Assembly: GCF_031143425.1 (NCBI RefSeq)
Contig: NC_090445.1
Coordinates: 1,583,275,013-1,583,339,012, forward strand
Origin: Pleurodeles waltl
Lineage: Eukaryota; Chordata; Amphibia; Caudata; Salamandridae
Direction: 5' to 3'
Length of the DNA stretch: 64,000 nucleotides
The number at the start of each line of letters is the position of its first letter. Positions within the stretch are counted from its first letter, which is position 1. The position numbers were made by a program, and so were the translations under genes. Under the pieces are notes generated by a model that saw only the letters and a list, made by a program, of their open reading frames with translations, was not told the DNA's origin and did not search any database. This document shows, one piece after another, positions 57,593 through 64,000 of this stretch.

Positions 57593-58471
57593 TTAGGTTC
57601 GTAGGATTTTTGCGGTCGAGCGTGTTGTCATGCCCTCCCTGGTGTTTGTTGTGGTGTTTCCTGCCCCCCCTGCGGGTGGGTTTGTGTCTGTGCCTGACCT
57701 GTTGTAGTTCTGTCGTAAACCCTTTCTGTATCGGCCAAGTTCCTCTAAAAAAGAATTTGGCTGTTGGGTTGTGTTTTGTTGGTGAGCACTGGTAGAGGAA
57801 CCATCTCCAGCTGAGTCTAAACAGTCGCTAGAGAGATTAGAGATGTCAGATAAACTACCTGCGATTGACCCAACGGGTGTGGTAGCCTTAGTGGGTCTAA
57901 TGTTAGTCTCCTTGTTGATCTGATCAAACCTACGTGCAAATGTAAAAATCCTACCATTTTGGTAGTCATTGTCATCTCTAATGAGTTTGCGCATTTTCTT
58001 GTCCTTAATGTATAGTTGATACCCAGTGAGTATCTCTTTCATGATCGTGTAGTTTTTGTCTGTTGCTTCAGTAAGATTGAGGTTCTTAATTTCTTCCTCC
58101 AGGGTTTTTATATCCTGGAGTAGTTTAGTGCGTTTTCTATCAGCATGTTTGATAAGAATGTTAATCATGCTGAAGGAGGTGGAGGAGATAGGATGTTCCC
58201 ATTCCCCAAGTAAGTCAGGGTCAAGATCCTCAAAAGAAGGGAATATAATTACCCGCAGTCCCCTAGGGACTTGTTTGAGTTTCAAATAGCGTTTAAGAGT
58301 GGTTATGTCCCACCAACGGGCTAGCTCTTGTTTTCTGAGTCTTTCAAGTTTAATACATTTTTGTCTCAGTCCTTCCTTAGAAGGTATACGATCTATAGTG
58401 CGTGTTGCTGGTGGTTTCATAGAAAACAGTTCTGCAGCTAGGGTGTCCCGGTTGTCATCAAATGAAGCCAT
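57593..58471 (-). CDS. Penelope-like ORF1: coiled-coil protein of unknown role
   Basis: 292 codons, intact, upstream of ORF2 on the same strand. Residues 50-75 carry WWDITTLKRYLKL and VPRGLRVIIFP, a pattern I recall from uncharacterised amphibian proteins that are probably other copies of this ORF. A coiled coil is likely at about 103-137 (KLLQDIKTLEEEIKNLN). Residues 195-292 are rich in Ser, Thr, Gly and Asn and look disordered. ORF1 proteins of retroelements often bind RNA or form multimers; that role here is inference. No zinc knuckle or nuclease motif is seen. Confidence 0.8.
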   Translation of the reverse strand: MASFDDNRDTLAAELFSMKPPATRTIDRIPSKEGLRQKCIKLERLRKQELARWWDITTLKRYLKLKQVPRGLRVIIFPSFEDLDPDLLGEWEHPISSTSFSMINILIKHADRKRTKLLQDIKTLEEEIKNLNLTEATDKNYTIMKEILTGYQLYIKDKKMRKLIRDDNDYQNGRIFTFARRFDQINKETNIRPTKATTPVGSIAGSLSDISNLSSDCLDSAGDGSSTSAHQQNTTQQPNSFLEELGRYRKGLRQNYNRSGTDTNPPAGGAGNTTTNTREGMTTRSTAKILRT

Positions 58472-58759
58472 ATTATGCGACCTAAAGTAAGAAAATTATT
58501 TCTGAGCAGAAGAAAAAACACGTCGTATAGTAAGACAGTAGGTGTTACTAGAGTGCGGCTCACCCTATTCAGACAGAAAAGAGACGCCTTAGGCAAAGCA
58601 CAATAGGGTAGTAAGGGTGAAAGGCGCCGCACATCTAGGCAGTAAAACAATAATTTTACACAAGTAACAAAGTAACCGCAAGATCAGGTGCAAACTGGCC
58701 CAGTGCCTTACTACCCGGTAGGCACCAAAAAGGGTATTGGGATACCCGAAGACAAAATT
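58472..58759 (-). promoter_or_regulatory. 5' leader of Penelope-like copy A and tandem junction
   Basis: In minus sense this 288-base stretch lies between the 3' end of copy B (GGCCATTCTTGCCC, 58773-58760) and the ORF1 ATG. As in other tandem Penelope-like elements, transcription of copy A could start in or near the upstream copy's 3' end. No TATA or initiator is evident, so promoter function is inferred from position only. Confidence 0.35.
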
Positions 58760-58927
58760 GGGCAAGAATGGCCACAGCACACCGATAGTATAGTCCAATA
58801 GTGTGGCAGGGATGAGTGTCCCTTATCTTATGTTGCTATGAAGCAAAGTTGAAAGGAGTCTCAAGTCCTGTTTGTAGAGGGTGTCTTTTATTTGTAGATA
58901 CTGGAAATCATTGTGTCATCAGGGTGA

Positions 58928-58975
58928 TACAGCCAACACGTGTTTCGTCACACCAGTGACTTTATCAAAGCTGCA
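58928..58975 (-). ncRNA. Hammerhead-ribozyme-like fold, copy B
   Basis: Same fold as in copy A, shifted by 6515. One base differs in stem I: GCAGCT pairs with GGCTGT, turning a C-G pair into U-G, so pairing is kept. Core TTGATAA, stem II, GAAA and the palindrome ACACGTGT are unchanged. Confidence 0.65.
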
Positions 58976-61656
58976 AAATGATAATTAAAACAAGAGTTTC
59001 GGCATATAGAAGTATATGGGCACAAAAATGTGTTTGTAGGAGAGCACGTGAAGGAGACTCCAAAAATGGTAATAATGACCAGTGAGCTATGTGTGAGACA
59101 AAGTGGGTATTAAAATGAAAGGTGGATAGGTGAGAGGTTAGAAAGTCTGGAAAACATAATAAGTGATAAGGACCCGAAGTGCAAGATTTGAGAAGAAGTG
59201 TGAATCACCGTGTTATGTAATCTAGAAATAATGTGTTCAAAGGTATATGGACAGAATATAAGGTGGATAGAAACCATTATGTTACTGGAATAAGTGAGAA
59301 ACGAGTGTAAGGTAAAATGAAAGACTGAGACAAAGAGATCAGATAAGTAGAAGAGTAAAGATATAGTAATGGGGTTGAAAAGTCAAACGGAAGGACCACG
59401 TGAGTGGCTCATACCTGGGCCAGCCGGCCAGGAAGGTGCGTAACAAAGGTAAGTAATGGGGGAGCCGCGTGATCAGTTGAATGGGCTCAGGGACGTCAGT
59501 GGTGACTGAGAAAGGAGAAAACGGTAATCAGGTGAGCAAGAGTAGAGTAGAGAAAAAGCAAAAACTAAAAATTAGAAACAAAGAGGAAGAAAAAAAGGAG
59601 GAACAGAAAGTCTGGGGAAAAGGTATATACATAGTACGTAACGAGATAGTAGAGAGAAAAAGGAGCAAAAATACATACCTTCTTAGAGTGGAACTAATGA
59701 GAATATGGTTGAGTGAGAGAACATGAATGCAGACCCTGGTAAGCCTGTGGTCGGAACCTAATAAGTGTTGGATATGAGGGAAAGGGAAAATAAAATTTAG
59801 CTATTATCAAGAAAAAGAGGGAAAATTGCACATGAGGTAATTGCTGTGTGCAGAACATGCTAAAAAGCTTGTAAGAACGGTCGTGCAAATAACGAAGACT
59901 AAAATGAAGAGAGGTCCAGTATGGTGGCAAAGTCGTCATGATTGTGAAAAGTATATTAAACAGTATCCAAAGAATAGGCGAAATAATCGTTAAAAAAGGG
60001 GGGGGGGGGGTTGTCGTCAGCTACGTGTAATCCCGAGAAAAGGGAAGACTTTGTGTTTAGTGAGCGAATTGGCCGTCAACCGGCGCGCACAATAATGCTG
60101 TTGAGGAGAGTATGGCGTAAAACAAACCCGAGCGCAAAGGGGCAGCGCACTAATAACGGGGAGTACTAGTTTAAATTGGGCAGGCGGTGAGACAAACAAT
60201 TTAAGTAAAAAAGTGCCGCAATTGAAAACCGCAGTGCGAAAATCAGAAGGGCAGCGTTTAAAGCGCTTATATGCTGACTATTAGGTAGTAGGCAAATGTT
60301 GACAAATATCGTGAAAGAAGCCCGTGTGCACAGGGCAGCGCATTAAAATGCGGGAAGAAAGTAATGTAACTTGAAAAAGGGGCGAGGCACGGAGTGTAAG
60401 TACAAAACTGCAGCAACTTGGAGCCGAGGTATGGAAATAAAAAGGTAGTGCTTAGTATGCTTATGGGCACATCTAGTGAGTAGTAAGATAATTTAAATTG
60501 CTGGCAAGGAAGGAGAGTTAAAAAACAAAAATAAGGTCAGTCGAGGGCTTACCTGAAGTGGCGAGGGGACGTGTGTCAACGGGCTATTTTGGACGAGTAC
60601 TGGTCGGAATAGACCTGTGCTCACAGCTTAAGAAGTGCAACTGGGAGTGGCACAGAGATAGAAGAGGGGCTCAAAGTAGGAAGTGGAAACAAACGGCGGC
60701 CATCTTGAGTGTAGGAAATAACGAGAGACTAGGAGTAACTGCCAGAGAATGGTATTCAGTAGGCGAAGAGAGAGACTAAATAAAAATTATAAAATAATAA
60801 ATAATAAAGAAGAGAGAGGGCGGAACCCTAGAATGGATGAAAGTAAGCGGGAACGAAACCCTTAGATGAAAGAAAAGAGTAAAAAGTAAATCGAAAGTAT
60901 TAGAATGAGAAAGAGATGAGAGAGGACGAAGCATAGAAGCAGAAGACATATCGAAGCAGGTGATAGTTGGACGAGCAGATTGTGAAGTGAGGCTAGTTGT
61001 AGGTAGTATGAGTAGTAAAAGTAGTATGAGGTAAAACTAGGTAGAGTAGATCGTAGTAAAAAAGGCAAGGGTGGTAATGTGAGTAACATGAACGGTAGGT
61101 GACAACGGTAACCTACTAGTGACAAGGTAATTTGTGTGGGTGTAGTCAAGGAATGTAATATTGTACATATTTAGTAGATTGCAAACAAGTACAGTGATAA
61201 AACATTTTCGTTAGGTACATTGAGTGAGCAGTAACGGAACATACGGAGATCAAGGTCATGGGGCATGGTAATCAAGTGTACCGATTGGTTATATAAAGAA
61301 ATGGGATAAGTGCTGAAATATATGATAAAAAGAAAAAACCACAACATTGTAGACATATAATACTGATACAGAGTAAACCGTGAGGTTAAACCATACAAAT
61401 GTCCATTTGGAAAAAATGACCGTGAAGTGTATAGAGACCGAGGTCACGGGGCATAGTATTTACATGTGACAAGGCATGGTCTAGCTGGTGAAACAAATGA
61501 GCAGCAACGACATTGTTGACACATGTTGATAATACGTCTTGATCGACATTGTTGACACATGTTGATAATACATCTTGAACCGTGAGAGAAACACAATAAG
61601 CCATATAAGGACCTAATTATGAACCAGGCAGACCACAAAGGAGTGGGAATTACCAT
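58976..61656 (-). other. Long 3' noncoding region of copy B
   Basis: Counterpart of 52461-55118: purine-rich on the + strand, with 13 G at 59998-60010 and a patch at 60912-61020 that does not align base for base with copy A. The 36-bp duplication is at 61509-61580. Confidence 0.6.
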
Positions 61657-64000
61657 TCATTTAAGGAAGTGGTGTAATTCTCGGTCCGTGTTCAGGCCTA
61701 GCTCCACTGCGCGGAGTTTTAGGATCCACTTAGCCTCGCATCTGCGTAGATCACCTGTTCTATCTCCCCATCTCGGAGAGTTGGAAACATGCGCGATGCC
61801 ATGGAATCTGATGTTTAAGAGGTCTTTTTCCCCGTGCAGGTCGTTGAAGTGTATAGCAAGAGGATAGTTGGTATTGACATTCCTGATGGCTCTTACATGT
61901 TCTTGTATACGTTCTTTAAGTGGGCGTATGGAGCTTCCAATGTAGATTAAGCCACATACACAAATCAGGCAGTAAACAGTGCACTTAGTATTGCAGTTCA
62001 TGAAGGTTTTGATATGGTGCTTGGTCCTGGTATTGTAAGAGAATGATGTAGTTTTATTTAGGGCCAAACGACAGGATATGCAGCAGCCACATTTGTAGAA
62101 ACCATTGGGTTTTTCTGGGATCCAGCCCAGTGGGCGAGTTGGGGGGGAGGGACAGAGAAAACTAGGGCACAGAATGTTCCTGAGCGTGCGACCTCTAGTG
62201 TGTACAATATTGGGTGACACGCCCACTGAATTCTTAAGACATGTATCCAACATTAACAAGTGCCAATGTTTTTTGAGAATGCGCAGTAATGTTTTGCTCA
62301 CAGGGCTGTATTGGGTGATGAAAGAGACTGGTCGCCTGTTAGGAGAACCCCTATTGCCAGGTTCTTTGGGTTTTTTAAGCAAAAGGGTGTGTTGGTTTTT
62401 GTTGGAAATGCGCTTACTAGCTGCTGAGATAAGTTTGTTGGTGTAACCTCTAGCCTGGAAACGTTCAGTTAGGTTCTTGAGTTCCTGCCTGAAAACAGCT
62501 GTGTCAGTGCAGTTACGTCTAATCCTGACCATTTCCCCGTAAGGAATGGCCCTGATTTGTGTGAGGGGATGGGCGCTTTGTGCATGAAGAATGGAATTGC
62601 AGGCCGTGGGTTTTCTGTACAGTCTAGACATGATCTTACTATTGGTGATGTACAACAGTAGGTCTAAGAATTCAATTTGACTGGTGTTCACTTTGTGAGT
62701 GAACACCAAGTTGAACTCATTCGTGTTAAGGTGTTCTAAGAGTTGGTGGAGGTCAGTGATGTTGCCAGTCCAGATACCAAGAATGTCATCAATGTATCTC
62801 CCCCAGTACAAGATATGTTCAGTGATATGTGTAGGACAGTCGGACCACAGATGTTTTTTCTCAAATTGGCCCATGTACAGATTCGCATATGATGGAGAAA
62901 ATTTGGCTCCCATGGCAACACCCTGACATTGCCGGAACCATTTACCGTCATGTAGGAACACATTGTTCTCAAGCACTAGTCGAGTAAGATCAAGAAGCAT
63001 CTGCGTGTGTTCGTACAGCGTGGCGTCACGGCTACTAAGGGTCAGTTGGAGCATTTCTAGTCCCTTTTCCAGGGGAATTGAGGTGTAGAGAGAGCTGACG
63101 TCAAGACAGATAAACATGCAATCTTCCGTCCATTCAATATCCTCAAGTTGACATAACAAATCCCTAGTGTCCTGTATGTACGAGGGTAAGTTATGAACCA
63201 AGGGCTGTAAAAAAGAGTCAATGTACTCAGAAATGTGTTCCGTAGGGGATCCAATCCCCGAGATGATGGGTCTCCCAGGTGGAAAACCCCCTGGTTTGTG
63301 GACTTTGGGTAGAATGTAAATGCAAGGAGCCCTAGGCGTTTCAGTGTACAAATATTTGTATTCTGAGTCAGTTAGGAGACATTGATTCTTCCAAGCCGTT
63401 AGTTTCTTTTCGATGCGACTAGTGATGTCAGGAAGGGGGTTACCCTTTAATGTCGAGTAGGCCTGTGTGTCATTGAGTTGTCTATCAATTTCTGCAATGT
63501 AGTCGGTTCTGTTCATAATGACAACGTTGCCCCCTTTGTCTGCCTCCCTGATGACTATGTCCGTGCAGGTAGAGAGTTTGTGTAGCGCTCGAAGTTCATT
63601 GGGGTTAAGATTTTTGTAAGGTCTGTGGGTACAGATGTTGGTCTTATCCTCTAGGTTGTGGAGTTCCGTGCTGACGGCTTTATAGAAAACATCAATGTGA
63701 TTGTCTGGTGGCAATATTGGTATGAATGTGGAGCTAGGTCTGAGTCCACTGTTAACGTCTAAGTTTGGTGTAATGTCAAGTTGAGTTAGTAGTATGTCAA
63801 GGCTCGGTGGTGATGACAGTGTATTGTCAAGGGAGAGGATGGTTTGGATGTCCTGTAGGTCTCTGATAGATTGATTGCAAGTGGGTGGTGAAATAAGGGC
63901 AGTACGGTCAATGTCTGGTCTATTTTGGAAAAACTTTTTCAATTTAAGATTTCGTATGAACTTAAACAGATCTATGTGAATGTTAGTGTAATCGGGTTTT
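61657..64000 (-). CDS. Penelope-like ORF2, copy B (5' part outside window)
   Basis: The frame is open from the stop at 61657 to the window edge at 64000, covering residues corresponding to about 40-820 of copy A. All RT motifs (YIDD included), the Cys cluster and the GIY-YIG segment are present. Visible differences from copy A are few: KKVF is KKFF near residue 63, and a Leu in ILCLSFLC is Pro. No start codon lies in the visible part because the true start is beyond the window, not because of damage. Confidence 0.93.
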   Translation of the reverse strand, partial: KPDYTNIHIDLFKFIRNLKLKKFFQNRPDIDRTALISPPTCNQSIRDLQDIQTILSLDNTLSSPPSLDILLTQLDITPNLDVNSGLRPSSTFIPILPPDNHIDVFYKAVSTELHNLEDKTNICTHRPYKNLNPNELRALHKLSTCTDIVIREADKGGNVVIMNRTDYIAEIDRQLNDTQAYSTLKGNPLPDITSRIEKKLTAWKNQCLLTDSEYKYLYTETPRAPCIYILPKVHKPGGFPPGRPIISGIGSPTEHISEYIDSFLQPLVHNLPSYIQDTRDLLCQLEDIEWTEDCMFICLDVSSLYTSIPLEKGLEMLQLTLSSRDATLYEHTQMLLDLTRLVLENNVFLHDGKWFRQCQGVAMGAKFSPSYANLYMGQFEKKHLWSDCPTHITEHILYWGRYIDDILGIWTGNITDLHQLLEHLNTNEFNLVFTHKVNTSQIEFLDLLLYITNSKIMSRLYRKPTACNSILHAQSAHPLTQIRAIPYGEMVRIRRNCTDTAVFRQELKNLTERFQARGYTNKLISAASKRISNKNQHTLLLKKPKEPGNRGSPNRRPVSFITQYSPVSKTLLRILKKHWHLLMLDTCLKNSVGVSPNIVHTRGRTLRNILCPSFLCPSPPTRPLGWIPEKPNGFYKCGCCISCRLALNKTTSFSYNTRTKHHIKTFMNCNTKCTVYCLICVCGLIYIGSSIRPLKERIQEHVRAIRNVNTNYPLAIHFNDLHGEKDLLNIRFHGIAHVSNSPRWGDRTGDLRRCEAKWILKLRAVELGLNTDRELHHFLK

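Larger units (their letters stand above)
52245..58759 (-). mobile_element. Penelope-like retroelement, copy A (complete unit)
   Basis: A 6515-bp unit bounded by GGGCAAGAATGGCCACAGCA at 52245 and the same sequence at 58760, where copy B begins. Minus-sense order: about 290 bases of leader, ORF1 (58471-57593), ORF2 with reverse transcriptase and GIY-YIG endonuclease (57581-55119), then a 2.9-kb 3' noncoding region with a 36-bp duplication and a hammerhead-like fold. No TIRs. Penelope-like elements are known for tandem copies, GIY-YIG nucleases and hammerhead motifs. Both ORFs are intact, so this copy may be young. It lies antisense in WDR31 intron 4. Confidence 0.92.
58760..64000 (-). mobile_element. 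Penelope-like retroelement, copy B (runs off window)
   Basis: Head-to-tail with copy A and the same strand. Positions match copy A with an offset of 6515 (6516 after the G run, 6538 after the variable patch). Only scattered substitutions separate the copies outside that patch. The window ends inside ORF2, so ORF1 and the 5' end of copy B are not seen. Confidence 0.93.

Noticed and set aside
52245..64000. Interpretation as an LTR retrotransposon with long direct repeats
   Set aside because: The RT motifs, KCGCCISC cluster and GIY-YIG nuclease are Penelope-type. There is no integrase, protease or TG...CA LTR, and the repeats are whole units.

Overview
The window looks like nuclear DNA of a vertebrate with a very large genome, most probably a salamander and perhaps a newt. 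Three things point there. A vertebrate gene with conserved spliced exons is spread over kilobases. Nearly everything else is transposon-derived. Several repeat families (GC-rich elements starting near CATTACAACCCTGGCGG, a 68-bp element starting GGGTCAGATGTATC, and the long repeat at 7.5-9.5 kb) resemble repeats I recall from newt sequence. The species call rests on memory and is not proven here. There are no bacterial features.

The only host gene I recognise is WDR31 (WD-repeat protein 31), on the + strand. Four coding exons are visible, at 31282-31328, 34285-34414, 36823-36897 and 42825-42969. All have consensus splice sites and compatible phases, and together they give about 132 codons, roughly the first third of the protein. 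The fifth coding exon was not found, so intron 4 appears to run from 42970 past the window end (more than 21 kb). A second possible host exon, on the - strand at 2071-2353, has an open frame and a good acceptor but no recognised family.

Region by region: 1-2 kb holds a broken coding remnant with a 56-bp duplication. 2-14 kb is mostly unrecognised sequence with a hairpin-rich repeat (4 kb), a long dispersed repeat (7.5-9.5 kb), a foldback (10.3 kb) and a retrovirus-like LTR (11.3-11.85 kb). 14.3-15.3 kb is a decayed tandem array of 44-bp period. 15.4-26 kb holds two GC-rich TIR elements, a 68-bp MITE and two decayed LINEs. 23.4-34.1 kb contains two copies of a composite repeat (blocks A-B-C), the first broken up by a LINE and a Ty3/gypsy pol remnant. 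WDR31 introns 1-4 then carry hAT MITEs, L2-like, L1-like and other LINE fragments, a hairpin-bearing TIR element and a 986-bp GC-rich TIR element.

The most notable feature is at 52245-64000: two head-to-tail copies of a Penelope-like retroelement on the - strand (antisense to WDR31), with a 6.5-kb unit and nearly identical sequence. Copy A has two intact ORFs: a 292-aa coiled-coil ORF1 and an 820-aa reverse transcriptase/GIY-YIG endonuclease ORF2. Copy B runs off the window. Each copy also has, near its 3' end, a sequence that folds by eye into a type I hammerhead ribozyme with an 8-nt self-complementary stem III. Its catalytic core carries a paired C3-to-U and G8-to-A change. High identity, intact frames and tandem structure suggest recent activity.
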